Shown: positions 18,754 to 28,021 of the stretch, piece after piece
Layout: each line of letters starts with the position of its first letter
Position numbering within the stretch: position 1 is the first letter of the stretch
NCBI RefSeq assembly: GCF_001038625.1
Contig: NZ_CP011803.1
Span: forward strand, 1,612,001-1,676,000
DNA length: 64,000 nt
Source of the DNA: Clostridium carboxidivorans P7
GTDB taxonomy: Bacteria > Bacillota > Clostridia > Clostridiales > Clostridiaceae
Reading direction: 5' to 3'
Notes under the pieces: generated by a model
Told to the model about the DNA's origin: nothing
Seen by the model: the letters and a program-made list of their open reading frames with translations, nothing else
Database searches by the model: none
Position numbers and translations under genes: made by a program

Positions 18754-19446
18754 TTAAGTTAAATTTTTATTGGTAGTAAAAAATTTATACATTTTAATCA
18801 AATCCATATGATTGGTAGTCTTGGAATCATATTTTCCGATTTTAAAGGCAGTGTCTACAGAAAATCCTACTAGGAATGCCATAACTAGTGTCCCAACACC
18901 TACAGGCCCACCTAAAAAATATCCTATAATGAGCACTGATATTTCAATAAATCCTCTTATTACCCAAATAGGTTTGTTTAACTTTTTTACCAGTCCTTCC
19001 ATTAAGCCATCTCTTGGACCAGCTCCAAGTTCAACTCTTAAGTAGAAAAATGATCCAAAACCTGTAAGGACTATTGCAAATAAAAGCATAAGAAATCTTT
19101 GCAGCATACTATTTGGAGTCCGTATAATTCCTAATTTATCAATGAAATCAATAAATATACCTATAAAGTACATATTAAAAATGCTTCCTATACCAGGAAC
19201 TATACCTAGAAAGCATGAAATGAATATTATAATAAGTCCAACAATTTGAGAAATTTCACCAAGAGTAAGGTGAGTATTATAAACAATTCCCATATGCAGT
19301 ACGTCCCAAGGTGCTACTCCTAGATTTGAATATACTGTTTCTAATGTAGCTATAGAAAAAAGTATAAATCCTAAAAATAAAGAAGGCATTTTTAAAAGCA
19401 ATTGTATCCATTTATTATGACTTTTAACTTTTAAATTAAACTCCAT
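18754..19446 (-). CDS. YczE/YyaS/YitT-like membrane protein
   Basis: Five or six membrane helices, 230 residues. The motifs NLGVAPWDVLHMGI in the first half and ELGAGPRDGLMEGL in the second show the internal repeat of the YczE family. YczE of B. subtilis influences lipopeptide production, and most members are uncharacterised. An in-frame ATG exists at 19470, but AAGGAG followed by ten bases leads to the ATG at 19446, so the shorter form is given. Transport of a small molecule is a guess only. Confidence 0.8.
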   Translation of the reverse strand: MEFNLKVKSHNKWIQLLLKMPSLFLGFILFSIATLETVYSNLGVAPWDVLHMGIVYNTHLTLGEISQIVGLIIIFISCFLGIVPGIGSIFNMYFIGIFIDFIDKLGIIRTPNSMLQRFLMLLFAIVLTGFGSFFYLRVELGAGPRDGLMEGLVKKLNKPIWVIRGFIEISVLIIGYFLGGPVGVGTLVMAFLVGFSVDTAFKIGKYDSKTTNHMDLIKMYKFFTTNKNLT

Positions 19447-19688
19447 TTTTATTAAACTCCTTTTTATCATATTAACTAAAATCTATTAATATTTTTATTA
19501 TACTCTAAGAAATTGTACATGTTAATTATTCTTTTTTATATTTAAGCTGATGTAAACCATTATAAATTGAATAAGGTAATAATATGGAGTAAAAAGCTTG
19601 TTAATGCTATAATTAAAGTAAAAAATGGGAAAACTAATTGAGAAATTTCCTAAGTACTAAAAATTATAGAAAAGGAGCAGAATTTTAT

Positions 19689-21476
19689 ATGGCACAGATA
19701 AAAAAAAGAGATGAAATATCACAACAAGATAAATGGAAGGTAGAGAAAATATATGAAAATGTAGAAAGCTGGGAGAAGGATTTTGAAAAGTTAAAATCTA
19801 TGGCACCAAAATTAAATGAATACGCTGGTAAATTATCAAAAGGTGAGAAGCTTTTAGAATATTTTAAGTTGGATGAAGAAGTTTCAAGATTGGCAGGAAA
19901 ACTAGCTATTTTTGCCCATATGAAAAGTGATGAAGATACTGCTAATCCTGCTTTTCAAGTTTTAAGAGATAAAATATATGCATATAGTGCTGAAATACAA
20001 AGCATGGGAGCTTTTTTTATTCCTGAAATATTGAGTTTAAAAGAAGGAACAATAGATAAATTTATAGAAGATATTCCTGAACTAAATATGTATAAGTTTT
20101 TATTGGAAGAAATTTTGAAAAAGAAGCCTCATGTTTTAAGTGTAGAACAAGAAGAACTTATAGCTTCTGTATCGGATTGTTTGAATGCTCCAGAGAAAGT
20201 CTACAGTATGCTGTCTAATGCAGATATGACTTTCCCAAAAATAAAAGATGAAAAGGGTGAAAGTGTTGAACTTACTGATGTAAACTATTCAAGCTTTATA
20301 AGGTCTAAAAATAGAACAGTTAGAGAAGAAGCATTTAAAGCTTTATTTAACACCTATAAGAAATATAAAAATACTTTAGCTGCATCACTTACTTCAAATA
20401 TAAAAAATTTTGTGTTTATATCAAAGACTAGAAAGTATAAGAGTTCTATGGAATGTTCATTAAAGCCTAATGATATTCCTATGGAGGTTTACAATAATAC
20501 TGTTGATACTATAAATAATAATTTAAAGTCATTGCATAGATATGTAAGTATTAAAAAGAAGCTTTTAGGACTTGATGAAATGCATATGTACGATTTATAC
20601 GTTCCTTTGATAGATACTGTGCAGGAACATATAGAATATGATGAAGCAGTTAAAACAGTAAAAGAAGGATTAAAGCCTTTAGGAAAGGAATACTTGGATA
20701 TATTTAATGAAGGAATAGAGGATGGCTGGGTAGATATATATCCAAACAAGGGTAAAAGAGGAGGAGCTTATTCTACAGGAGATTATGATACTATGCCTTA
20801 TGTGCTTTTAAATTATGATTATAAGCTTACAGATGTTTCTACTTTAGCACATGAAATGGGTCATTCTATACACTCTTATTATTCAAGAAAAAATCAGCCT
20901 TATATATATTCAGATTATTCTCTTTTCTGTGCAGAAGTAGCTTCAACTACCAATGAAAGTTTATTAATGCATTATTTAATTGGTAATGAAAAGGATGAAA
21001 AAAGAAAACTTTATCTTATAAATCAAGAATTAGAGCAAATTAGGACTACTGTATTTAGGCAGGTTATGTTCGCTGAGTTTGAAAAAATTACTCATGAAAG
21101 TATAGAAAATGGAACTCCGCTTACAGGAGAGGATTTGTGTAAGATTTGGAGAAATTTAAATAAAAAATATTTTGGACCTGATATGGTGGTGGATGAAGAA
21201 ATAGATATGGAATGGTCAAGAATTCCACACTTTTACTCTGACTTTTACGTATATCAGTATGCTACAGGTTATGCAGCAGCACATTCTTTTGCTAATGCAA
21301 TATTGAAAAATGGAGAATCTGCTGTGGAAGCTTATAAGGGATTTTTAAAGAGCGGATCTAGTGATTATCCAATAAATGTACTTAGAAAAGCAGGAGTGGA
21401 TATGACTACACCTAAGCCTTTAGAGGATACTATAAAGAGATTTGATGAATTACTTGATATGTTAGAAAATGTGTAG
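19689..21476 (+). CDS. pepF: Oligoendopeptidase F (M3B metallopeptidase)
   Basis: Cytoplasmic zinc peptidase cutting short oligopeptides. The zinc site HEMGHSIHSYYS is seen about two thirds along, with the third ligand in the following CAEVASTTNE helix. FYVYQYATGYAAAHSFAN near the C-terminus is also characteristic. Length 595 is normal for PepF. The ATG at 19689 has AAAGGAG 11 bases upstream, so it is preferred to the upstream in-frame ATG at 19638. An extended -10 (TGCTATAAT, 19605-19613) is the likely promoter. The next four genes concern peptide and amino acid breakdown, so a functional link is reasonable. Confidence 0.93.
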   Translation: MAQIKKRDEISQQDKWKVEKIYENVESWEKDFEKLKSMAPKLNEYAGKLSKGEKLLEYFKLDEEVSRLAGKLAIFAHMKSDEDTANPAFQVLRDKIYAYSAEIQSMGAFFIPEILSLKEGTIDKFIEDIPELNMYKFLLEEILKKKPHVLSVEQEELIASVSDCLNAPEKVYSMLSNADMTFPKIKDEKGESVELTDVNYSSFIRSKNRTVREEAFKALFNTYKKYKNTLAASLTSNIKNFVFISKTRKYKSSMECSLKPNDIPMEVYNNTVDTINNNLKSLHRYVSIKKKLLGLDEMHMYDLYVPLIDTVQEHIEYDEAVKTVKEGLKPLGKEYLDIFNEGIEDGWVDIYPNKGKRGGAYSTGDYDTMPYVLLNYDYKLTDVSTLAHEMGHSIHSYYSRKNQPYIYSDYSLFCAEVASTTNESLLMHYLIGNEKDEKRKLYLINQELEQIRTTVFRQVMFAEFEKITHESIENGTPLTGEDLCKIWRNLNKKYFGPDMVVDEEIDMEWSRIPHFYSDFYVYQYATGYAAAHSFANAILKNGESAVEAYKGFLKSGSSDYPINVLRKAGVDMTTPKPLEDTIKRFDELLDMLENV

Positions 21477-21510
21477 GGTAAAAAACTTATATTGTGGGGA
21501 TGGGGATTTT

Positions 21511-22290
21511 ATGTTAGAAGAATTATTAAAAAATAGTTTAAAAAATTCAGAAGCTAAATATAGTCTGGCAGTAAAAAATTTAAGAAGTAAAGAAAATTGT
21601 TATATAAACACTCATGAAGTGGTACCTTCTGCCTCTATTATAAAACTTTTTATAATGTCAGAAGCCTTTAACAAGAATAAGATGGGAAAGTTAAATTTGC
21701 ATGAGATAATAAAAATAGATAATGATAAAAAAGTGCCTTTTAGTATAGTATCTCTTCTAAATTCAGTAGAGCAATACAGTGTCAAAGATTTAATTACTCT
21801 TATGATAATTCAAAGCGACAATACTGCAACTAATGTACTTATAGATTTTTTAGGCATAGATAATATAAACAATTTTATAAAGGAAAGAGGATTTAAAAAT
21901 ACTGTATTAGGCAGAAAGATGATGGATTTTGAAGGTGCTAAAGCTGGAAAAGATAATTATACTTCTGCTTATGATGTATTTTCATTCTTGGAAAAGCTAT
22001 ATAATCATAATTTAGTAGGAGAAGAAGAGGATAAGCTTATGATAGATATTTTGAGTCATCAGCTTGATTTTTCTATGATGAGAATGGACATGCTAGATGA
22101 TTTAAAAATTGCTCATAAAACTGGAGATTTAAATTGTTTAAAACATGATGCAGGTATAGTCTACAGTGAAAAAGTGGGAGATTATATTTTTGTAATGTTT
22201 ACTTATGAAGCAAAAAGTGATGGATATGCTAGAAAATTAATATGTAAAACTTCAGAGCAAATATATGATTATTTTCAAAATGACAATTAA
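21511..22290 (+). CDS. Class A beta-lactamase-fold serine hydrolase, no signal peptide
   Basis: The three active-site elements of the penicillin-recognising fold are present: SIIK (SxxK, catalytic Ser near residue 44), QSDN (SDN loop) and HKTG. Class A enzymes are secreted, yet this 259-residue protein has no signal peptide or lipobox from the ATG at 21511, which follows GGGGATGGGGA. It lies 34 bases after pepF and 20 bases before the dipeptide epimerase gene. An intracellular amidase or peptidase acting on cell-wall-derived peptides is more likely than antibiotic resistance. That role is inferred from context. Confidence 0.82.
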   Translation: MLEELLKNSLKNSEAKYSLAVKNLRSKENCYINTHEVVPSASIIKLFIMSEAFNKNKMGKLNLHEIIKIDNDKKVPFSIVSLLNSVEQYSVKDLITLMIIQSDNTATNVLIDFLGIDNINNFIKERGFKNTVLGRKMMDFEGAKAGKDNYTSAYDVFSFLEKLYNHNLVGEEEDKLMIDILSHQLDFSMMRMDMLDDLKIAHKTGDLNCLKHDAGIVYSEKVGDYIFVMFTYEAKSDGYARKLICKTSEQIYDYFQNDN

Positions 22291-22310
22291 GAAAGTGAGG
22301 GGAATTAATT

Positions 22311-23411
22311 ATGAAAATTAAAGATATACAAATAGGAAGAATATCAGTTCCATTAAAAACACCTTTTAAGACAGCACTTAGAACTGTGAATAGTGTAGAA
22401 GATGTAATAGTAAAAATAGTAACGGATAGTGGCAGTGTAGGTTATGGAGAAGCACCACCTACAGGAGTAATAACAGGTGATACAACAGGAGCTATAATAG
22501 GAGCAATAGAAGATCATATAAAGAAACTGCTTATAGGCAAGGATATAGAAAATTTTGAAGATATTATGATTACTTTAAATAACTGTGTGGTAAAAAATAC
22601 TAGTGCTAAGGCAGCAGTGGATATAGCTTTACATGATTTATATGGACAAAGATATAAGGCACCTTTGTACAAGCTTCTTGGAGGATATAGAAAAGAAATA
22701 GAAACAGATATAACTATAAGTGTGAATAGTCCTGAAGAAATGGCTGAGGATAGTTTAAAAGCAGTAAAAAGAGGATATGATACTTTAAAAATAAAAGTTG
22801 GGGTAGATTCTTCAATGGATATAAAAAGAATGAAGGCTATAAGAGAAGCAGTAGGGTATGATGTTAGAATAAGAATAGATGCCAATCAAGGATGGAAGCC
22901 TAAAGAAGCTGTGTACACTTTGAGAAAAATGGAGGATTCAGGGCTTCAAATAGAATTTGTAGAGCAGCCTGTAAAAGCTCATGATATTGAAGGATTAAAA
23001 TTTGTTACAGATAATGTGTCTATACCTGTAATGGCAGATGAAAGCGTATTTTCTCCAGAGGATGCTTTAAAGATAATGCAGATGAGAGCAGCAGATTTAG
23101 TGAACATAAAGCTTATGAAAACAGGAGGAATATATAATGCTTTGAAAATTTGTTCAATGGCAGAAATCTATGGAGTATCATGCATGATAGGGTGTATGTT
23201 GGAAGCTAAAGTAAGTGTTACTGCAGCAGTTCACTTGGCAGCTGCTAAAAGTATCATAACTAAAATAGATTTAGATGGACCAGTACTTTGTAGTGAAGAT
23301 CCTGTAGAGGGCGGAGCTATATTTAATGAAAGAAAAATTACATTGAGTGATGAGTATGGTCTTGGAATAAAGAATGTCAATGGAATTAAGTGGATAAATA
23401 ATCATATTTAA
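22311..23411 (+). CDS. L-Ala-D/L-Glu epimerase (enolase superfamily)
   Basis: Epimerises the Glu of L-Ala-D-Glu derived from peptidoglycan so that the dipeptide can be fully degraded. The muconate-lactonising subgroup architecture is visible: capping domain to about residue 120, then LKIKVGVD with the KxK pair of bases, metal ligands in RIDANQGW, EFVEQP and MADES, and the second Lys in VNIKLMKTGG. Length 366 fits YkfB/AEE enzymes. The position next to a peptidase and a serine hydrolase supports the assignment. Other dipeptide epimerase specificities are possible. Confidence 0.88.
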   Translation: MKIKDIQIGRISVPLKTPFKTALRTVNSVEDVIVKIVTDSGSVGYGEAPPTGVITGDTTGAIIGAIEDHIKKLLIGKDIENFEDIMITLNNCVVKNTSAKAAVDIALHDLYGQRYKAPLYKLLGGYRKEIETDITISVNSPEEMAEDSLKAVKRGYDTLKIKVGVDSSMDIKRMKAIREAVGYDVRIRIDANQGWKPKEAVYTLRKMEDSGLQIEFVEQPVKAHDIEGLKFVTDNVSIPVMADESVFSPEDALKIMQMRAADLVNIKLMKTGGIYNALKICSMAEIYGVSCMIGCMLEAKVSVTAAVHLAAAKSIITKIDLDGPVLCSEDPVEGGAIFNERKITLSDEYGLGIKNVNGIKWINNHI

Positions 23412-23430
23412 AATTATAAGGAGAAATTTC

Positions 23431-25455
23431 ATGAAAACCATTGGTATTGTAACAAATAATAAATCATCTGTAGCAAGTTTTATAAGAAAAAATTTGGAAG
23501 ATATATTTAAAAATATTATAAAAATAAATAATTATTATATAAGTGATTTGAAGGATGATTATATTATAAAAGATGATGTAGTTTTGTTTATGACAAAAGA
23601 AAAGAGTTTTCAATGCGAAAAAAATGTTTTAAATAAAGAAAATATAATAGTAATAGAAAGAACATTAAAAGGCAGTGAAATTTATAAGATATTTACCCTT
23701 CCCAAGAATACAAAAGTGTTGGTAGTAAATGATGATAGGGAAACTACTATGGAAATGGCATCTTCACTTCACCATATAGGTGTAAATGATTTAGAACTTA
23801 TTCCTTATGAAGAGGATAAAAATTATGAAGATATAAAAATAGCCATAACTCCAGACGAAGAAGAATATGTACCGGATTATATAAATACTATAATCAATGT
23901 AGGAAATAGACATATAGACATGTCTACTTTTTTAAAAATAATGAATAAGTTTAATATAGAAGATAAAAATGTAAGTGAAAGGCTTATAAAATATTCAGAT
24001 AATTTAATAAACTTAAATGCAGGAATAAAGGATAGTTATAAGGAATTATTTGTAAAAAAAGAAGAGCTGGATATGGTATTAAATATATCTAAAGAGGGAG
24101 TATTGCTTATAAATAATGAGGAAACCATTATATTCTGTAATAATGCTTTTAAAAATATTTTTGATATATATGAAGATGTAAAAGGTAAAAAAATAGCTTC
24201 AGTTTTAGATGCAAATATTACAGAAGCATTTAGATGTGAAAATTTAAAGGATGAAATTTTAGAATTTAGAGATAAAAAGATAAATGCTAATAAACAAGTA
24301 GTACAATCATTATCAGAAAATATAGGATTTTGTTTTAATTTGCAGGAAGTTACATATATTAAGCAATTAGAGCAAAATTTGAACAAAAAGCTTAGAAATA
24401 AAGGTTTAGTTGCTAAGTACAATTTTGATTATATAAAAACTTGCTCTACTAGTATGAAAGAATGTATTAATTTAGCTAGAAAAATTGCATCTTCAGACCT
24501 TACAGCATTGATTATTGGAGAAAGCGGTACTGGAAAAGAATTATTAGCTCAGTCAATACATAGTGCATCGCCGAGAGCTAAACAGCCTTTTGTAGCTATA
24601 AATTGTGCTGCACTTCCAGAAAACCTTTTGGAAAGTGAACTTTTTGGATATGAAGGTGGATCTTTTACAGGAGCTTTAAAAGAAGGAAAAATAGGCTTAT
24701 TTGAACAGGCTAATAATGGTACTATCTTTTTAGATGAAATAGGAGACATGCCCCTGTCACTTCAAGCTAGAATACTTAGAGTTCTTCAAGAAAGACAAGT
24801 TATGAGAATAGGATCTCAAAGTGTTATAGATATAAATGTTAGGGTAATATCTGCTACCAATAGAAAGCTTATGGAAATGGTGGACCAGGGTAAGTTTAGA
24901 GAAGATTTGTTTTATAGGCTTAATGTACTTCCAATAAATATACCTCCTCTTAGAGAAAGAAAAGATGATATTATAAGCACAATGAAAGATTTTATAACAA
25001 GAAAGGAACTTAAAATTTCTGATGAAGTAAAAAATATTCTCTTAAACTATAGATGGCCTGGTAATGTTAGGGAGCTTCAAAATGTAGCAGCATATATAGA
25101 GCTTATGAGTGATAGTACAGTGAATTTGGAGAACTTACCTTTTTATATTTTAAATAAGAATATGGATTTTGAAAGGGAACTCCAAATGATAAATAGTAAA
25201 TGTAACTTAAATAATGCTGTTGAAATTATCAAAATAGTAGAGGAAAAGAATCATTTAAATGAAGGAGTTGGAAGAAAAAATATTGAAGCTATTTTAAAAG
25301 AAAGATACATATCAGTTACAGAAGCCGAAGTAAGGAGAATATTAACTATACTAAATGGATTAAATTTGATAACTTCTAGTGTAGGAAGAAAAGGTAGTGA
25401 AATAACAGTAAAAGGGAAAAAATTTATTGAATGGGTAAAAAACAGGATAGATTAA
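23431..25455 (+). CDS. Sigma-54 dependent transcriptional activator with PAS domain
   Basis: Enhancer-binding protein of 674 residues. The N-terminal 200 residues form a regulatory region I cannot name. A PAS-like domain follows (about 210-310, ISKEGVLLINNEETIIFCNN), then the AAA+ core with Walker A GESGTGKE, the sigma-54 contact loop GSFTGA (Ser replacing Ala of GAFTGA) and Walker B IFLDEIGDM. The end is a winged-helix-like segment and not the usual Fis HTH. It lies directly upstream of a -24/-12 promoter serving the glutamyl hydrolase and permease genes, its probable targets. Confidence 0.93.
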   Translation: MKTIGIVTNNKSSVASFIRKNLEDIFKNIIKINNYYISDLKDDYIIKDDVVLFMTKEKSFQCEKNVLNKENIIVIERTLKGSEIYKIFTLPKNTKVLVVNDDRETTMEMASSLHHIGVNDLELIPYEEDKNYEDIKIAITPDEEEYVPDYINTIINVGNRHIDMSTFLKIMNKFNIEDKNVSERLIKYSDNLINLNAGIKDSYKELFVKKEELDMVLNISKEGVLLINNEETIIFCNNAFKNIFDIYEDVKGKKIASVLDANITEAFRCENLKDEILEFRDKKINANKQVVQSLSENIGFCFNLQEVTYIKQLEQNLNKKLRNKGLVAKYNFDYIKTCSTSMKECINLARKIASSDLTALIIGESGTGKELLAQSIHSASPRAKQPFVAINCAALPENLLESELFGYEGGSFTGALKEGKIGLFEQANNGTIFLDEIGDMPLSLQARILRVLQERQVMRIGSQSVIDINVRVISATNRKLMEMVDQGKFREDLFYRLNVLPINIPPLRERKDDIISTMKDFITRKELKISDEVKNILLNYRWPGNVRELQNVAAYIELMSDSTVNLENLPFYILNKNMDFERELQMINSKCNLNNAVEIIKIVEEKNHLNEGVGRKNIEAILKERYISVTEAEVRRILTILNGLNLITSSVGRKGSEITVKGKKFIEWVKNRID

Positions 25456-25507
25456 TATCCTGTTAAGCCTAAAAAAGGAGGTAAAATTAAGTTTTACTTC
25501 CTTTTTT
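25441..25507 (+). terminator. Tandem hairpin terminator
   Basis: AACAGGATA/TATCCTGTT (25441-25464) overlaps the activator stop codon. A second stem, AAAAAAGGAGGTAAAA with TTTTACTTCCTTTTTT (25471-25507, one G-T pair), ends in T6. Confidence 0.85.
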
Positions 25508-25590
25508 ATATTAAATATATTTAATTTTTTATTTAAAAAATATTTTTAAATAAAAAATACTGAAGTGTTTGCTGTGATTGATAATTAAGA

Positions 25591-25614
25591 AAATTTTGCT
25601 TTGAATCAAAATTT
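25591..25614. promoter_or_regulatory. Inverted repeat, candidate enhancer-binding site
   Basis: AAATTTTG (25591-25598) and CAAAATTT (25607-25614) form a perfect dyad with an 8-base spacer. It is centred about 110 bases upstream of the -24/-12 promoter, a normal distance for an upstream activating sequence of a sigma-54 activator. Confidence 0.45.
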
Positions 25615-25710
25615 ACGCTTGAATATACAATGGTTTCAACTATAATTTTTTAGTTTGTTAAAAATAACTTTTATACATTTATTATAAAATAGAAGTTTGA
25701 TTACTTTTTT

Positions 25711-25726
25711 TAGGCACAAAAATTGC
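25711..25726 (+). promoter_or_regulatory. Sigma-54 (-24/-12) promoter
   Basis: TAGGCAC-N5-TTGCT with GG (25713-25714) and GC (25725-25726) separated by exactly ten bases, the defining spacing of RpoN promoters. The start would be near 25738, giving a short leader before the ATG at 25765. Confidence 0.8.
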
Positions 25727-25764
25727 TATACAATATATCATAAGAAATTTAGGGGGATGACATT

Positions 25765-26496
25765 ATGAGAAAACCACTTATAGGAATAGTAGGAAATTTA
25801 CTAATTGATCAAGGAGGAATGTTTCCAGGATATGAAAGAGCTTATGTAAATAACGATTATGTACAATCAGTTGCAAAAGCAGGGGGTTCCCCTGTAATAT
25901 TACCATTAATTTCAGATTATGAAGGGGTAAAAACACAAATAGAAGCTGTGGATTCCATAATAATATCTGGAGGATATGATGTTAATCCATTAATTTATGG
26001 TGATGAACCTTCACAAAAACAGGGATTTCTTTGTCCTGAGCGTGATGAATATGATCTTATGGTCATTAAAGCAGCTATGGAGCTAAATAAACCTATATTA
26101 GGCATTTGTAGAGGATTACAAATTTTGAATGCAGCTTTAGGTGGAAACATTTATCAAGATTTATCTCAAATAGAAGGCTGCTATATTAAACATGTACAGG
26201 AATCCAGACCAGAAGTGGCTGGGCATAGTGTGGAAGTTGTAAAGGGAACAAAATTATATGATATTTTAGGAGAAAAAGTAACAACAAATAGCTTTCACCA
26301 TCAAGCAGTAAAGGATTTGGCACCAGGCTTTAAGGTAGCAGCTATATCAAAAGATGGAGTTATAGAAGCTATAGAAAAAGAAGAAGGTTTTGTTATAGGT
26401 ATTCAGTGGCACCCAGAAATGATGACTAGAAAAGGTAATGAATTAATGCTTGGTTTATTTAAAAAATTAGTGCAAATATCAAATAAGGGGGATTAA
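25765..26496 (+). CDS. Gamma-glutamyl-gamma-aminobutyrate hydrolase family protein (class I GATase, C26)
   Basis: Hydrolyses gamma-glutamyl amides, as PuuD does in putrescine breakdown. The nucleophile elbow GICRGLQILN holds the catalytic Cys near residue 113, and IGIQWHPEMM supplies His and Glu. Length 243 is normal. GGGGGATGACATT precedes the ATG. The gene is driven by the sigma-54 promoter and is followed two bases later by an amino acid permease gene. With the epimerase nearby, the substrate may be a gamma-glutamyl peptide and not GABA. This is inferred from context. Confidence 0.9.
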   Translation: MRKPLIGIVGNLLIDQGGMFPGYERAYVNNDYVQSVAKAGGSPVILPLISDYEGVKTQIEAVDSIIISGGYDVNPLIYGDEPSQKQGFLCPERDEYDLMVIKAAMELNKPILGICRGLQILNAALGGNIYQDLSQIEGCYIKHVQESRPEVAGHSVEVVKGTKLYDILGEKVTTNSFHHQAVKDLAPGFKVAAISKDGVIEAIEKEEGFVIGIQWHPEMMTRKGNELMLGLFKKLVQISNKGD

Positions 26497-26498
26497 AA

Positions 26499-27791
26499 AT
26501 GGGAGATAATAAAAAATTAGGTTTATGGAGTATAATACTTCTTGGTATCAATGGTGTAATAGGTACAGGTATATTTTTACTTCCAGGAAAAGCAATGAAG
26601 CTTATGGGTCCGGGAAGTATTTGGGTGTATTTTTTTGACATGGCGTTAGTTATGGCTATGGCATTGTGTTTTGCAGAAGTTGCAGGCTTATTTAATAAAA
26701 ATGGAGGACCCTATATTTATGCTAAAGAAGCTTTTGGTGAATTTGTAGGATTTGAAGTAGGCATTATGAAATTGGTAGTAGGTATGATAGCTTGGGCTAC
26801 TTTTGCAGTGGGGTTTACTACCGCACTATCTAATATTTGGCCAGCAGCATCTAATCCTTTAATTAAAAATTCAATACAAATAGGTATAATTTTAGTTTTA
26901 TCAATTATAAATATTTTAGGAGTCGATTTTGCAAAAAATTTAAATAATATAATGACTATAGCAAAACTTGTACCGCTAGTGTTATTTATAGCAGTAGGTA
27001 TTTTCTTCATAAAAGGAGGAAACTTTGTACCTATGTTTCCAAATCAAGTAACATCATCAAGTTTTGGTGCTACGGCAATATTAATATTCTTTGCTTTTAC
27101 TGGTTTTGAAGCTATAGCAGTAGCAGCTGAGGATATGGAAAATCCTAAAAAGAACTTACCTATAGCAATCATGATAACTATGTTTTTGGTATCAATAATA
27201 TATATACTAATTCAAGCAGTATCTATAGGAACATTAGGTGCAAAGCTTGCAGCAAGCAGCACTCCAGTAGCACAATCAGCAGCTACATTTTTAGGAGGTT
27301 TTGGAGGACTTTTAGTTACAGTTGGTACTTTAGTATCCATAGGTGGTATAAATATAGCAGAATCTTTTATACTTCCAAGATCAGCTGTGGCTCTAGCTGA
27401 AGATGGACTTTTACCTAGAATTATAGCTAAAAAGAATAAAGCAGGTACTCCTTATATAGCAAGTATAGTAACTGCAGTTTTAACTATTCCGATTGTGATG
27501 ACAGGAAGTTTTACACAACTTGCAGCAATAAGTGCAATTTCAAGATTTACTCAATACATACCAACTTGTCTTGCTGTTATAATTTTTAGAAAAAGAGGAA
27601 TGAAATCTACTTTTAAAGTACCTTTTGGACCAGTTCTTCCTATATTATCTGTAGGTATTAGTTTTTGGCTTTTAACTCAAGCAACTAAGGTTCAGATTAC
27701 ATGGGGACTTGGAGCAATGGTAATAGGAATTCCATTATACTTTATTATGAAGAGTAGTGATAAGAAGATTGATAAATCAAGTAATTGTTAG
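26499..27791 (+). CDS. APC-family amino acid permease
   Basis: Twelve-helix amino acid or polyamine transporter, 430 residues. The first helix carries the APC substrate-binding motif NGVIGTGIFLLPG, and helix 6 carries FFAFTGFEAIAVAAEDMENP. It begins two bases after the glutamyl hydrolase stop and is translationally coupled to it (AAGGGGG lies in the end of the upstream gene). It probably imports the substrate of its partner, such as a glutamate-type amino acid or a gamma-glutamyl compound. Confidence 0.9.
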   Translation: MGDNKKLGLWSIILLGINGVIGTGIFLLPGKAMKLMGPGSIWVYFFDMALVMAMALCFAEVAGLFNKNGGPYIYAKEAFGEFVGFEVGIMKLVVGMIAWATFAVGFTTALSNIWPAASNPLIKNSIQIGIILVLSIINILGVDFAKNLNNIMTIAKLVPLVLFIAVGIFFIKGGNFVPMFPNQVTSSSFGATAILIFFAFTGFEAIAVAAEDMENPKKNLPIAIMITMFLVSIIYILIQAVSIGTLGAKLAASSTPVAQSAATFLGGFGGLLVTVGTLVSIGGINIAESFILPRSAVALAEDGLLPRIIAKKNKAGTPYIASIVTAVLTIPIVMTGSFTQLAAISAISRFTQYIPTCLAVIIFRKRGMKSTFKVPFGPVLPILSVGISFWLLTQATKVQITWGLGAMVIGIPLYFIMKSSDKKIDKSSNC

Positions 27792-27826
27792 TTTAGTGTA
27801 AAATTATTAATATTGAACTTAATAAG

Positions 27827-27859
27827 AATAATGCGAAGCAAAACTTCGCATTATTTTTA
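27827..27859 (+). terminator. Rho-independent terminator
   Basis: AATAATGCGAAG (27827-27838) pairs perfectly with CTTCGCATTATT (27844-27855), followed by TTTT. Confidence 0.9.
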
Positions 27860-27910
27860 TATGTAGTATTTATTGTAAATTTAGAATAGCTAGATTTAAT
27901 AGGTTTCATA

Positions 27911-27939
27911 TTGACAAAAGGCAATTTTAAAAATAAAAT
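27911..27939 (+). promoter_or_regulatory. Sigma-A promoter of iscS-mnmA
   Basis: TTGACA (27911-27916), a 17-base spacer and TAAAAT (27934-27939). Downstream TAGTAA/TTACTA half-sites in the leader could be an operator, but they are not distinctive. Confidence 0.75.
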
Positions 27940-28021
27940 AGTAATATCATAGTAATTTACTCTGAATTATTTTTAGAAATTGTTACTATATTAAATAAAA
28001 GTTTAGGGAGACGATAAATTT

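Noticed and set aside
21511-22290. Antibiotic-resistance beta-lactamase
   Set aside because: No signal peptide and a peptide catabolism context make a drug-resistance role unlikely despite intact motifs.
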